From Elusimicrobiota bacterium (lineage in GTDB: Bacteria > Elusimicrobiota > Elusimicrobia > Elusimicrobiales > UBA9959), in NCBI GenBank assembly GCA_003482905.1, contig DMXM01000040.1:1-55626 (forward strand): a DNA stretch of 55,626 bases, read 5' to 3'. Numbering within the stretch: the first letter of the stretch is position 1; each line of letters starts with the position of its first letter. Below are positions 16,625 to 25,400 of the stretch, one piece after another. The notes under the pieces were generated by a model. That model was not told the DNA's origin. It did not search any database and saw only the letters and a program-made list of their open reading frames with translations. The translations under genes were made by a program, and so were the position numbers.

Positions 16625-17296
16625 ATGAAAAGCCTCACCTCCCTATTAGGCTGGGCGTTTCTACTCGCGGTACTTGCGGTGCCGTCCTTTCTTTTTTATA
16701 ACTGGTGGGAAAAGAGCAGGCAGCAGGCTTCGGCCGAAATGACGCAGGAAGCGGCCCCCGCCGATATTTTCCCGTCGTCCGAAAAAAGCCGGCCGGCGCC
16801 GCCTCCGGCCGGGCCCGGGAAAGGGACGCCGCAGCCCCCCGCGGCTTCCGAGCGGCCGGGCGCGCAGCCCGCCCCGGAGCCAGCGCCGCAACAGCCGCCT
16901 CTCATATCCAGCGCCCCCGTACAGCCGGCGCCGTCCGCCGCCGGCGCGCTTAAAACGGGTCCCGTTCCGGCCCAGCCCAGGCTGGTTTCGTATTATCGGC
17001 CCAAAAGCGACCGGGATCCCACGTTCTCGCCGGAGGATTACAGCCGCCTGAAGGAAGCCGAACTCCGGCGCCTGGAAGCCGAGGAGCAGCGGCGCCTGGC
17101 CGAGAGCCGCAAGCCCAAAGAGCCGGCGTTCGAATCGCGCCTGCGGCTGCAGGGAATAATCGGCACAGCGGCGATCATAAACGGGGAAATGTATTCGGCC
17201 GGACAGACCATTAACGGCGCCAAAATATTAAAAGTCGGGTCCAATTATATCATAGGCGAGTACAAGGGGCGCAAATTCCGCAAAGTACTGCGGTAA
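16625..17296 (+). CDS. PilP/GspC-like periplasmic linker protein
   Basis: A 223-aa protein. ATG 16625 is preferred over an upstream in-frame ATG at 16592, because the latter overlaps the previous gene and the former opens with a typical anchor (MKSLTSLLGWAFLLAVLAVPSF). Seen: a single N-terminal membrane segment, a long Pro/Ala/Gln-rich disordered stretch (about 40-130), a charged helix rich in EAEEQRRLAE, then a small beta domain (about 165-223) of the PilP/GspC homology-region type (LRLQGIIGTAAIINGEMYSA). This domain is known to contact the N-terminal domains of the secretin, encoded immediately downstream. Confidence 0.75.
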   Translation: MKSLTSLLGWAFLLAVLAVPSFLFYNWWEKSRQQASAEMTQEAAPADIFPSSEKSRPAPPPAGPGKGTPQPPAASERPGAQPAPEPAPQQPPLISSAPVQPAPSAAGALKTGPVPAQPRLVSYYRPKSDRDPTFSPEDYSRLKEAELRRLEAEEQRRLAESRKPKEPAFESRLRLQGIIGTAAIINGEMYSAGQTINGAKILKVGSNYIIGEYKGRKFRKVLR

Positions 17297-17303
17297 TCGG
17301 GGC

Positions 17304-17333
17304 TGGTCACCGCGGGGCCGCTTAACATATAAT
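17304..17333 (+). promoter_or_regulatory. Possible internal promoter before the secretin gene
   Basis: TATAAT at 17328-17333 with a weak TGGTCA -35-like element at 17304-17309 (18-base spacer). The secretin gene follows after GGAGGAG at 17353-17359. The 64-base gap is the largest in the core of the operon. Confidence 0.35.
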
Positions 17334-17360
17334 GGATATTACGGCAGGAACGGAGGAGTT

Positions 17361-19073
17361 ATGAAAACCTTGAAAATCTTACTAGCGTACGCGCTGATCT
17401 TTGAACAGGTGGCGTTCCCCATGGCCGGGCTTTTCGCGCAGGACGCGCCCCCTTCCGCGGATAAGAACTTCGCACAGGACCTGCAGGGCCCCTCCGGCGA
17501 GGAGGGCGGGCCGATCCTCGAAGGAGCCGCCTATTCCGACGCGCCTCCGCCGGCCTCAATGCCCCAGGGCCAGGTTCCCGGCGCTCCCATAGAATCAGTC
17601 CAGGTAGGCGGGGCGCCCAAGGACGCCCCGATGTACGAAGAGATGGAAACCGTTTCTCCCCTGGACCGCAAGATAGGCCCGATACGGCTAAAGGGCGCGC
17701 CGCTCTCCACATTCCTCGACGTAGTTTCGGCCCAGTCCAAGGTCAACTTTATCATCACCGAGGGGCTCGAAGCCAAGACCATCACCGTGTTCCTGCGCAA
17801 GACCACGGTGCGCGAGGCGCTGGAGCTGCTGCTGCGGGTGAAAGGCCTGACCTACCAGCGCATAGGCAAGAGCAATACCTACGTGGTGCAGAAACGCTCC
17901 GCCGACATGCCCAATCTTATTACCAAGATCTATACCCTCAACTATATCCCGCTCATCCCGATAGCTTCCGCGGGGGAAGAACTCGCCGCCATAACCTCGG
18001 CCGACGTTTCCTCCGGCGGCGGGCAGCAGGGCGGCGGGCAGCAGGGAGGGGACAACAAAGGCGGCAAAGAGGCGGATTCGGAGAAAGGCATAGCCATTCT
18101 CACCATTGTGCGCAGCGTGCTCTCAAAGAAGTACGGCAAACTGGCCATTGATCCCCGCACCAACACGCTTATAGTCACCGACGTGATGGAAGTATTCCCG
18201 CAGGTGGAACAGATCATCGCCGAACTGGACAAAAAAGCCCCGCAGATACTGATAGAAGCCCAGATCGTGGAGATTAATACCGATCGCATGAACGAACTGG
18301 GGATAGAGTGGGGCGGTTCCCGCGGCGAAATGGCTTATTTCGCGGGCCCGGCGCGCCTCACCGATTACGGCCTGCGCCCGGGTTTTTATTCCGGAGACCA
18401 GTGGAAGCAGTTCTTCCCCGTGACCTCCGACGTCGGTGAATCCTCCGCCGGGGGCGGCGCGGGGGCCATAGACCCTATCTTTTCCACGGGCCAGCAGAGC
18501 TCCAAGGGCGTGTATTACGGCATTTTCAGCCTGGCCCAGCTGCAGGCGATTTTCCGCGCCCTAATTTCTAAAGGCGAGGCCCGCTACCTGGGCAAGCCCA
18601 AGATAGTGGCGATGAACAACAAGACCGCCATGATAATGATCGCCAGGGACGCGGCGGTCGGCTCCAAAAGCGTGGTCTCTTCCGCCGGCGGCTCCGCCGG
18701 TTCCTCCTCCACAGGTTCAGAACGGGTCCGCGTCGGACTTGTCCTGAAGGTGACCCCGCAGGTCAACAAGGAGGGCTTTATCACCATGATAGTGCAGCCC
18801 TCCTACTCCGACTTAGTCTCTTCGGCTATAACCGTGCAGGGCGAGACCGTCCTGGACCCGGTGAGCCGCGGCGTCTCCACCATGGTGCGCGTGAAGAACG
18901 GACAGACGGTGGTGATAGGCGGCATGCTCTCTTCCACGGAGAACAAGACCATTAAAAAAGTGCCGCTGCTCGGCTATATACCGATAATCGGCTGGCTTTT
19001 CACCAGCGTGAGTTCCAGGCGCACCAACACCGACCTGGTCATATTCCTCACCCCCACCATACTGGTGGACTAA
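17361..19073 (+). CDS. Outer-membrane secretin (PilQ/GspD family)
   Basis: A 570-aa pore-forming outer-membrane protein. Seen: a signal peptide ending near FPMAGLFAQ; a Pro/Gly-rich spacer; an STN/N0-like domain (about 110-175, FLDVVSAQSKVNFIITEG); an N1-type domain (VRSVLSKKYGKLAIDPRTN) interrupted by a Gly/Gln-rich insert near 215-235; then the secretin core (about 300-570) ending with the family signature VPLLGYIPIIGWLFTS and LVIFLTPTILVD. It would form the channel for the pilus or secreted substrates and needs Sec export. Strong Shine-Dalgarno GGAGGAG. The short N-domain part is closer to type IV pilus or small type II secretins than to enterobacterial GspD. Confidence 0.93.
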   Translation: MKTLKILLAYALIFEQVAFPMAGLFAQDAPPSADKNFAQDLQGPSGEEGGPILEGAAYSDAPPPASMPQGQVPGAPIESVQVGGAPKDAPMYEEMETVSPLDRKIGPIRLKGAPLSTFLDVVSAQSKVNFIITEGLEAKTITVFLRKTTVREALELLLRVKGLTYQRIGKSNTYVVQKRSADMPNLITKIYTLNYIPLIPIASAGEELAAITSADVSSGGGQQGGGQQGGDNKGGKEADSEKGIAILTIVRSVLSKKYGKLAIDPRTNTLIVTDVMEVFPQVEQIIAELDKKAPQILIEAQIVEINTDRMNELGIEWGGSRGEMAYFAGPARLTDYGLRPGFYSGDQWKQFFPVTSDVGESSAGGGAGAIDPIFSTGQQSSKGVYYGIFSLAQLQAIFRALISKGEARYLGKPKIVAMNNKTAMIMIARDAAVGSKSVVSSAGGSAGSSSTGSERVRVGLVLKVTPQVNKEGFITMIVQPSYSDLVSSAITVQGETVLDPVSRGVSTMVRVKNGQTVVIGGMLSSTENKTIKKVPLLGYIPIIGWLFTSVSSRRTNTDLVIFLTPTILVD

Positions 19074-19094
19074 AAGGGCCGTGTCCGTAAAACT

Positions 19095-20846
19095 ATGGCA
19101 CATAAACGTCTAGGCGAAATAATGGTCCAGGCCGGCTGGATCGACGAAGAGAAGCTTAACAAAGCTCTCAAATACCAGGTGCAGCAGGCCTGCCTTATAG
19201 GCGAGGCGCTGGTGAGGCTGCATTACGCCACCGAGGAACAGGTGGCGCAGGCCCTGGCCAAACAGCTGGGCATCCCCTTCGCCTCCAAAGAGAACCAGAT
19301 CCTGAACCCGGAAAAGGGCCAGGGGCTGGAGAAGGCCATCCCCGAAAAATTCGCCCGCGAAAACGCCGTGATCCCGCTGTTCATCGAGAACAACGTGCTG
19401 GCCGCGTCCATGGCCGACCCGACCGATATCATGCTGCTCGACAACATCAAACTCGTGTCCGGCATGGAGATACAGCCCTTTATCTCCACCAAGGCGCAGA
19501 TCCTTAAGGTCATAGACTCTTTTTACCAGGAGCAGGCCGGCCTCATCGACAAGGTGCTGGACAAGGCGCTGGACGGCAGCAAGGGGGGGGACACCTCCGA
19601 CTCCGACGTGGTGACCGCGGACGGCAAGCTGGACCTGGACAGGGTGATAATGGGCGAGTCCAAAGGGGCCCAGTCCATAAAGCTGGTCAACGCCATAATG
19701 AAACAGGCTATCAGCGAGCGCAGCAGCGACATCCACCTGGAGAAGTTCGACGAGAAAGTTTCCCTGCGCCTGCGCATAGACGGCGTCCTCTACGAGCGCA
19801 GCGCCCCGCCCACCGATATCGTGGACGCCATGATCTCGCGCGTCAAGATCCTGTCCAAGCTCGACATCTCCGAACGCCGCCTGCCGCAGGACGGAAGCTT
19901 CTCCATAAAGCACCAGAACCGCGTGATCGAGATCCGCGTCAGCGTCTGCCCTACCGTATTCGGAGAAAAGCTGGTCATGCGTATCCTGGACAAGGGCGCG
20001 GTCGAGCTCAACGTCAAGAATATCGGCTTCGAGGCGCGCCAGATGGAGGATTTCCTTAAGGCGGCCTCGGCCCCCAACGGCCTGATTTTCCTGAGCGGCC
20101 CCACCGGATCGGGCAAGACCACAACCCTGAACGCCGTGCTCAACACTATAAAGTCGCCTGAGCTCAACATCATGACTCTGGAGGATCCCGTAGAAATAAA
20201 GATGGAGGGGATAAGCCAGGTGCAGATAAAGCCGCAGATAGGCCTTACCTTCGCCTCCGGGCTGCGCTCCTTCCTCCGCCAGGACCCCGACGTCATACTG
20301 GTCGGCGAGGTCCGCGACAACGAAACGGCCGAGGCCTGTCTTAAGGCCGCCATGACCGGGCACCTTGTGCTCTCCACGCTGCATACCAACAGCGCCCTGG
20401 AAGCCGTTCCGCGCCTGCTCGATATGGGGATAGAGAAGTATCTGCTCGCCAGCACGCTGCTCTGCCTGGCGGCGCAGCGCCTGGTGCGCCAGCTCTGCCC
20501 CGATTGCAAGGTGCCTTACCGGCCGTCCCAGTTCGAGCTCGACCAGTTCGCGGCGGAATCGATGCTGAACCCGCTGCCGGACCCGGCAAAACTTACTTTT
20601 TTTAAGGCCAAAGGCTGCCCAAAGTGCAATAATATGGGTTACAAGGGCCGTAAGGCCATCTACGAGGTTTATTTCAACACCGAGGAGATCAAGCGCATCA
20701 TCTACCGTGACGCCGACGTGCAGAAGATAGCGGTGGAGGCCGCCAAGGGCGGCGCCTGGAACCTGCGCGCCAGCGGCTGGCGTAAAGTGCTGGCGGGGGT
20801 GACGTCGGTGGAAGACATGCTTTCCGTGACGGTTTCTGAGATGTAG
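19095..20846 (+). CDS. GspE/PilB-family assembly ATPase with MshEN domain
   Basis: A 583-aa cytoplasmic hexameric motor for pilus or pseudopilus extension. Seen: an N-terminal MshEN domain (residues 5-57: KRLGEIMVQAGWIDEEKL and IGEALVRLHYATEEQVAQAL), Walker A GPTGSGKTTT near 335-344, an Asp box, Walker B LRQDPDVILVGEVRDNETA near 395-408, the His-containing GHLVLSTLHTN, and a four-Cys zinc motif LCPDCKVPY...GCPKCNNMGYKGR near 472-518. In MshE and related ATPases the MshEN motif binds cyclic di-GMP, so control by that messenger is plausible but not shown. It follows the secretin by 21 bases. Confidence 0.94.
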   Translation: MAHKRLGEIMVQAGWIDEEKLNKALKYQVQQACLIGEALVRLHYATEEQVAQALAKQLGIPFASKENQILNPEKGQGLEKAIPEKFARENAVIPLFIENNVLAASMADPTDIMLLDNIKLVSGMEIQPFISTKAQILKVIDSFYQEQAGLIDKVLDKALDGSKGGDTSDSDVVTADGKLDLDRVIMGESKGAQSIKLVNAIMKQAISERSSDIHLEKFDEKVSLRLRIDGVLYERSAPPTDIVDAMISRVKILSKLDISERRLPQDGSFSIKHQNRVIEIRVSVCPTVFGEKLVMRILDKGAVELNVKNIGFEARQMEDFLKAASAPNGLIFLSGPTGSGKTTTLNAVLNTIKSPELNIMTLEDPVEIKMEGISQVQIKPQIGLTFASGLRSFLRQDPDVILVGEVRDNETAEACLKAAMTGHLVLSTLHTNSALEAVPRLLDMGIEKYLLASTLLCLAAQRLVRQLCPDCKVPYRPSQFELDQFAAESMLNPLPDPAKLTFFKAKGCPKCNNMGYKGRKAIYEVYFNTEEIKRIIYRDADVQKIAVEAAKGGAWNLRASGWRKVLAGVTSVEDMLSVTVSEM

Positions 20847-20923
20847 CGGCATTGCCCGCTTTGGGGGAAGAGCGTTCGCCGCGGACAGGCGGCGGAAAAT
20901 TAATCAGAGCAGCCGGGGAGAAT

Positions 20924-22150
20924 ATGGCACGATATATTTACACGGTCCAGGACGCCCAGGGCACCGTAACCACCGGGGCGGTAGACGCCGAGGACGAGGA
21001 CGGCGCGGTACAGTTCCTGCAGGCGAAAGGGCTGTTCATCCTCTCCATACAGTCCGAGAGCGTCAGGGCCGGGGGCGTGCTGAGCCTGAAAAAGATCGGC
21101 GCGGGCGGGAGCATCTCAGGCCGCGAAATGGTCTTCTTCGGCGAGCAGATGGCCACCCTTATCGGCGGCGGCATTCCGCTGGTGCGGGCGCTTTCCCTGC
21201 TTTCGGAGCACTCCGAGAACAAGAACCTCGCCGTCGTCCTTTCCGCCATCACCAAGGAAGTCTCGGCCGGCGGCGCTTTGCACAAGGCCATGGAGAAGCA
21301 TCCCAAGGTTTTCGACGAGATCTGGGTCTCGCTCGTGCAGGCGGGGGAGGTCTCCGGCCAGCTGCCGTCGGTCCTCAGGCAGATCACCGTCTACAGCGAA
21401 TCCCAGGAGAACATAAAATCCAAAATACTTACGGCGCTGGCCTACCCGGCCGTGCTTATGACCATGTCCGTGGGCGTGCTTTTTTACTTCGTGATCTACA
21501 TCGTTCCCGTGTTCGCGGACATCTTCCGGGACTTCAACCTGAAACTGCCGCTGATCACCCAGCTGATAGTGAGCATTTCCTCCCTGGTCGCCAACTACGC
21601 GGTGTTCATGGTGGTGGTCCTTATCGGCGGTCTTTTCAGTTTCAGGGCCTATATCGCCACGCCGCCGGGGCGCCTGACCTGGAACCATATACAGTTCGGC
21701 CTGCCCTTTTTCGGCGGGTTGATACGCAGCATGCAGATTGAGCGCATGCTCACCACCATGGCCACGCTGATACGCTCCGGCGTCAGCATCCTCAATTCGG
21801 TCTCCGTGCTGGAAGGGGCTTTTAAAAAGAACCTGATCTTCCAGAACGCCCTTAAGCAGGCCAAGAACGACATAGCCAGCGGCCGTTCCATTTCCGAATC
21901 TTTTAAGAAGACCGGGATCTTCCCCGCCATGGTTACGGAGATGATGTGGATGGGCGAGGAGTCGGGAAAACTCCCCGATATCATAGTGGTGCTGTCCAAG
22001 TATTACCAGGAGCAGATAGACCAGTTCATCCGCCGCTTTTCATCTATGATAGACCCCATCCTGGTGGTGGGCATAGGCGCCATCATCGGCGTCATCGTCA
22101 TGAGCATCTTCATGCCTATCTTCCAGCTGTCCCAGATAGGGGCCGGCTGA
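20924..22150 (+). CDS. GspF/PilC-family inner-membrane platform protein
   Basis: A 408-aa polytopic platform protein on which the assembly ATPase acts. ATG 20924 is chosen because GGGGAGA precedes it and the product then begins MARYIYTVQDAQG, the usual PilC start; an in-frame ATG at 20852 would add 24 atypical residues. Seen: two T2SSF domains (about 75-200 and 275-400) with the conserved segments FFGEQMATLIGGGIPLVRAL and MERMLTTMATLIRSGVSIL-like repeats, and three membrane segments, the last at the C-terminus. It lies directly between the ATPase and the pilin genes, the classic order. Confidence 0.93.
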   Translation: MARYIYTVQDAQGTVTTGAVDAEDEDGAVQFLQAKGLFILSIQSESVRAGGVLSLKKIGAGGSISGREMVFFGEQMATLIGGGIPLVRALSLLSEHSENKNLAVVLSAITKEVSAGGALHKAMEKHPKVFDEIWVSLVQAGEVSGQLPSVLRQITVYSESQENIKSKILTALAYPAVLMTMSVGVLFYFVIYIVPVFADIFRDFNLKLPLITQLIVSISSLVANYAVFMVVVLIGGLFSFRAYIATPPGRLTWNHIQFGLPFFGGLIRSMQIERMLTTMATLIRSGVSILNSVSVLEGAFKKNLIFQNALKQAKNDIASGRSISESFKKTGIFPAMVTEMMWMGEESGKLPDIIVVLSKYYQEQIDQFIRRFSSMIDPILVVGIGAIIGVIVMSIFMPIFQLSQIGAG

Positions 22151-22204
22151 GGAGCGTGGCCGCGGCGAGCGAAAGGGCAAAATTAGTGATATAAGGGGAA
22201 AATA

Positions 22205-22675
22205 ATGAAAAGAAGAAAAGGATTCACCCTGATGGAGCTTATGGTGGTGGTGCTCATATTGGGCATACTCGCCTCGCTGGCGGTTCCCCAGTATTACAAG
22301 GCGATCGAGACCTCGAAGGCCACTGACGCCATGGCCATCGGGCATATGCTCTGCAACGCTAACCGGATGTTCCTGGTCGACAATCCCGCCGTAGTGCTCA
22401 GCGGCACAATGAGCAACGCCTGCAATACCGGCGCCTGCAACACCGCCTCCACCAGCGTCTGCAGGCTGGTCCAATGCAACTACGCGGCAGCTCAGGACTG
22501 GGATTCTGGCGCTTACACCTATTCCATGGGAGGAGGGCTTGCGTCCTATACCAGGCGCCGTACAACGCCTCCGATCGGGACGACCAGGATTCCCTTTAAC
22601 GGCTGGGGTTATAACTTCAGCCTTTCCGGAGGCTGTACAACCGTTGGCGGCGCGCCGGCCTGTATGGGTTTTTAA
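22205..22675 (+). CDS. Major type IV pilin / GspG-like pseudopilin, cysteine-rich
   Basis: A 156-aa prepilin. Seen: a six-residue basic leader MKRRKG, then the prepilin peptidase site G^FTLMEL with Glu5 and a 20-residue hydrophobic N-helix (VVVLILGILASLAVPQYY). The globular part carries seven cysteines, suited to disulfide bonding outside the cytoplasm. It is smaller than the usual GspG but matches the short pilins I associate with Elusimicrobia. The first of four pilin-like genes after GspF/PilC, so probably the major subunit (inference). GGGGAA precedes the ATG. No prepilin peptidase gene occurs in the window. Confidence 0.9.
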   Translation: MKRRKGFTLMELMVVVLILGILASLAVPQYYKAIETSKATDAMAIGHMLCNANRMFLVDNPAVVLSGTMSNACNTGACNTASTSVCRLVQCNYAAAQDWDSGAYTYSMGGGLASYTRRRTTPPIGTTRIPFNGWGYNFSLSGGCTTVGGAPACMGF

Positions 22676-22747
22676 GAACGTGGAGCAGGTCTTTTGCCGG
22701 AAGCTGGCGACCTTGAAGCGGTCCGTTTTTTTACAAGGGGAACCATT

Positions 22748-23263
22748 ATGAAGCGTGGATTTAGGGCTAGAACCAGGCCAGGGCAGACTTTGATCGAAGT
22801 CACCATGGGAGCCATCATAATGGCCATAACCACCGTGGCCATGTTTTCGATAATTCTTTCCGTCACAGTTTCCGGAAAGAAGTCCAACAAAAAGGAGCTT
22901 TCCGCCATGCTGGTCAAAGAGGCGCAGCAGACGCTTCAGCTTTTTGTGACCGCGGATTATACCAATCCCAGGGCCCCCGGCCTCTACTATGCTCCCAATC
23001 TGGGGGCGAGATGGACGGCCGATTCGAGCGGCGGCTGGGCGCTGGCCGGCTCTGCCGCCGGCGTCCTCCATGACATTTCTTCGCTGATGAACACCACGGA
23101 AATGGCAGAACTGAGGGGACCTGCGGGGGCTAACTGCTTCTCGGGAAGCGCCGTTTGCCACCTCACCTACACCGTGTTCGACAGTGATTGCGGCTTTGGC
23201 GCGTCCGCCCCGGGCCTTAACGCCTGCAAGAGGGTCGTTTTTAATATTCGCTTCGCGGATTAA
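22748..23263 (+). CDS. Minor pseudopilin (GspI/PilV-like position)
   Basis: A 171-aa prepilin-like protein. ATG 22748 is preferred to an upstream ATG at 22694 because AAGGGG lies 7 bases before it and the leader then fits (MKRGFRARTRPG). Seen: the cleavage motif G^QTLIEVTM with Glu5, a hydrophobic N-helix (GAIIMAITTVAMFSIILSVTV) and a soluble domain with four cysteines. The family assignment to a particular minor pseudopilin rests on gene order only. The gene lies 72 bases after the major pilin and 3 bases before the next one. Confidence 0.78.
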   Translation: MKRGFRARTRPGQTLIEVTMGAIIMAITTVAMFSIILSVTVSGKKSNKKELSAMLVKEAQQTLQLFVTADYTNPRAPGLYYAPNLGARWTADSSGGWALAGSAAGVLHDISSLMNTTEMAELRGPAGANCFSGSAVCHLTYTVFDSDCGFGASAPGLNACKRVVFNIRFAD

Positions 23264-23266
23264 TTT

Positions 23267-23950
23267 ATGACATTTAAACTCAGACGCGCCTTTACCCTGG
23301 CCGAACTTCTCATTGCCATGCTGATCTTCAGCTTTATGATGCTCTCTATGGTGGGCATTTATTCAGCCGCCAATAAGCACATGTTCCAGAACTACCGGCA
23401 AAACGCCGTCAGAAGCGGGGCCCTGGTAGCAATGAAGACCATCACCGCCAGGCTGCAGGAGGCCAACCGGATAGATATCCCCGCGGCGGGCGCCGCCGGG
23501 AACGTCCTGGCTTTTGCGGTCAATGTGGATAATTTCAGCGGCTGCTACCGTATAAACCCCGCCATAACACCCTCCTGGCATTTTATTTGCCACGCTCCCG
23601 CCGTTACGGTCGCATGTCCGTACGGTAACTGCCTGTATCACCATACCGGGACGATAGCGGGCGGGGGCGGCTGCCCCGGCGGCCCGTATTGGGCGGTGTC
23701 GTATCCGGTAGTCTGCGGGCAGTCCGGCGGCACTATTACGCAGCTTGCCTACGATGTGGTTCCTACCCCCAGCCTGTTCTACCGCACCGACACGGACTTC
23801 GCGGGCAGACCCCTGGTCAAGGTCCGCCTGCGCGTATTTTGGGATCCGCCAACTGATTATACCCCCGGTGTGCGCGATTTTCGCTCCGTGGGCCGGCGCA
23901 TTGATTCCACCCTTGTTACCGCTGTTAAATTGAATATTGCCGCTCCCTGA
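23267..23950 (+). CDS. Minor pseudopilin (GspJ/PilW-like)
   Basis: A 227-aa prepilin-like protein with leader MTFKLRRA and the motif A^FTLAELLIAM: Glu5 is kept but the residue before the cleavage site is Ala instead of the usual Gly. Prepilin peptidases can accept Ala at -1, often less well. The hydrophobic helix (LLIAMLIFSFMMLSMVGIY) is followed by a beta-rich domain with six cysteines, several near Gly-rich turns. The length and the order after a GspI-like gene suit GspJ or PilW. Start codon 3 bases after the previous stop; no clear Shine-Dalgarno, so translation is probably coupled. Confidence 0.8.
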   Translation: MTFKLRRAFTLAELLIAMLIFSFMMLSMVGIYSAANKHMFQNYRQNAVRSGALVAMKTITARLQEANRIDIPAAGAAGNVLAFAVNVDNFSGCYRINPAITPSWHFICHAPAVTVACPYGNCLYHHTGTIAGGGGCPGGPYWAVSYPVVCGQSGGTITQLAYDVVPTPSLFYRTDTDFAGRPLVKVRLRVFWDPPTDYTPGVRDFRSVGRRIDSTLVTAVKLNIAAP

Positions 23951-24067
23951 CCAAGGCGAAGAGCCGGGGCCCGGGCGCCGCGGGTATTGAAAAAAACGGT
24001 TTTCTCTGCTAGGCTATATGCAGAGGCGATAGTGGCGGCGTATGGCACGCTGTTTAGAGGGCGGCTT

Positions 24068-24400
24068 ATGAAACATCGGTCATGCTGGAAAAGGGGTTCG
24101 GTACTGCTGCAGACCGTGGTAATGTCCGTCCTCCTTTCCCTATTATGCGTCATGGTGATCAAACTCATGATGGCCCGTTATGTCCTGGCGAACCGCATAC
24201 AGCAGAGCGCAAGGAATACAGGGATAGCCGTAGGCTTTGCCACTCTCAACACTCCCGGGTGGGGCACTGTTGTCCCAACCGCATTTAACTATACTCCAAC
24301 GAACGCTACATTGGCCCCGACCCCCCCTGACAATAAGAATATTACGTTCATACAGTCGTCCGCCAATACTTTTACCACCACGGTCACTGACACTTATTGA
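24068..24400 (+). CDS. Small pilin-like protein (PilX/GspK-like position)
   Basis: A 110-aa protein counted from ATG 24068 (an in-frame ATG at 23987 would add 27 residues without pilin character). Seen: leader MKHRSCWKRG, then G^SVLLQTVVMSVLLSLLCVM, a pilin-like hydrophobic helix in which position 5 is Gln... rather than Glu, and a short Thr/Asn/Pro-rich tail without cysteines. GspK, the tip pseudopilin, is the usual member lacking Glu5, but this protein is far shorter than GspK, so PilX-like is the more cautious label. It could also be a truncated gene. Confidence 0.62.
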   Translation: MKHRSCWKRGSVLLQTVVMSVLLSLLCVMVIKLMMARYVLANRIQQSARNTGIAVGFATLNTPGWGTVVPTAFNYTPTNATLAPTPPDNKNITFIQSSANTFTTTVTDTY

Positions 24401-24406
24401 TCCGGG

Positions 24407-25354
24407 ATGGAGCCCGCCGCGTTCCGGCGTAACCGCGCAGCTATGACCGTTCCCTTCCTGGTATTTATTTCCGCGGCCCTGAACCTGGCGTCCGTCGCCG
24501 GCGGGGCCGAACCTCCTGCGGCGGCCGCCGTACGTTCCTGGCAGAGCAAGACTTCCCCTCATTTCGAGGTGCTGCACCAGTCGGCCTGGTCCCCGGGCGC
24601 GATCTCCCTGGAGGTGGAGAAAATGTATTCCTCCATGCGTATGAGCATGGCCATGTTCGCCCCGTGGATGGTGAAGGAAAGAACAAAGATATACATCTAC
24701 TCTTCCCAGGATGACTATCTGCGCGGGGAATTTAAGCCCCCTCGCTGGTCAAAAGGCCTGGCCTATCCCGCCAGGAAGATAGTTGTTGTTTATGACACGG
24801 GTGATATCGTCAAGCTTAAGGCTGTAATCGCCCACGAACTGAGCCATCTCTACTTCGAGGGTTATTTCGCCGAGAAGCTGAAGTATCCGCCCCAATGGCT
24901 TAACGAGGGGCTTGCTGTTTACATGGAGGACCTTGCTTTTCCGGAAGGCGGACCGTGGGGCAGCGCCCTCGCGTATTTCCCGAGAGAGCGCCAGGCGCCT
25001 TTCCCCGGATTCTTCGACCTCAAGATAGACCAGCTTGATTCGGACGTCCGGATCGCGGACTGGTACCTCCAGTCCTTCGGCACCGTGATGTATCTCTACA
25101 GACCGCACACGCGCCTGCAATTCAAGGGCCTATGTGAAGCCCTGCGTAGCGGGGAAGAGCTGGCCCCCGCGCTATGGAGGGTGTACAGGGTGCGCGGTGG
25201 GGGGGATTTGGCCCGCAAATGGGCGGCCTGGCTGGGCGTCTATTCCAAACAATATAACTCCGGTTTAAATTCAGTGGCCCGTTCGGCAAGCTTTAATTTC
25301 GTTCCGGCACGGATTTCCTCGTTCTCCCTTACCAGCTTCGGTTTAAAGAAATAA
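24407..25354 (+). CDS. Exported zincin-type metallopeptidase (peptidase MA-like)
   Basis: A 315-aa protein with a basic n-region, a hydrophobic core (TVPFLVFISAALNLASVAGG) and an Ala-rich cleavage area, so probably periplasmic or lipid-free secreted. Seen: zinc motif HELSH near residue 143 (AVIAHELSHLYFEGY) and, 20 residues on, WLNEGLAVYMED, giving the third ligand Glu: a gluzincin arrangement as in the peptidase_MA_2 family. The N-terminal half SPHFEVLHQSAWSPGA fits those families too. It starts 6 bases after the last pilin-like gene and ends the operon. A role in pilin or substrate processing is inference. The start could also be ATG 24443. Confidence 0.82.
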   Translation: MEPAAFRRNRAAMTVPFLVFISAALNLASVAGGAEPPAAAAVRSWQSKTSPHFEVLHQSAWSPGAISLEVEKMYSSMRMSMAMFAPWMVKERTKIYIYSSQDDYLRGEFKPPRWSKGLAYPARKIVVVYDTGDIVKLKAVIAHELSHLYFEGYFAEKLKYPPQWLNEGLAVYMEDLAFPEGGPWGSALAYFPRERQAPFPGFFDLKIDQLDSDVRIADWYLQSFGTVMYLYRPHTRLQFKGLCEALRSGEELAPALWRVYRVRGGGDLARKWAAWLGVYSKQYNSGLNSVARSASFNFVPARISSFSLTSFGLKK

Positions 25355-25400
25355 AGGCGGTCAGTCGCCCTGATGCCCGGCTGGCGGCTCCCTGTCTGCT

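Noticed and set aside
19110..20852. A 580-aa minus-strand open frame
   Set aside because: A shadow opposite the assembly ATPase gene; its peptide is rich in His/Gly/Leu/Val typical of antisense reading of GC-rich DNA and has no motif.
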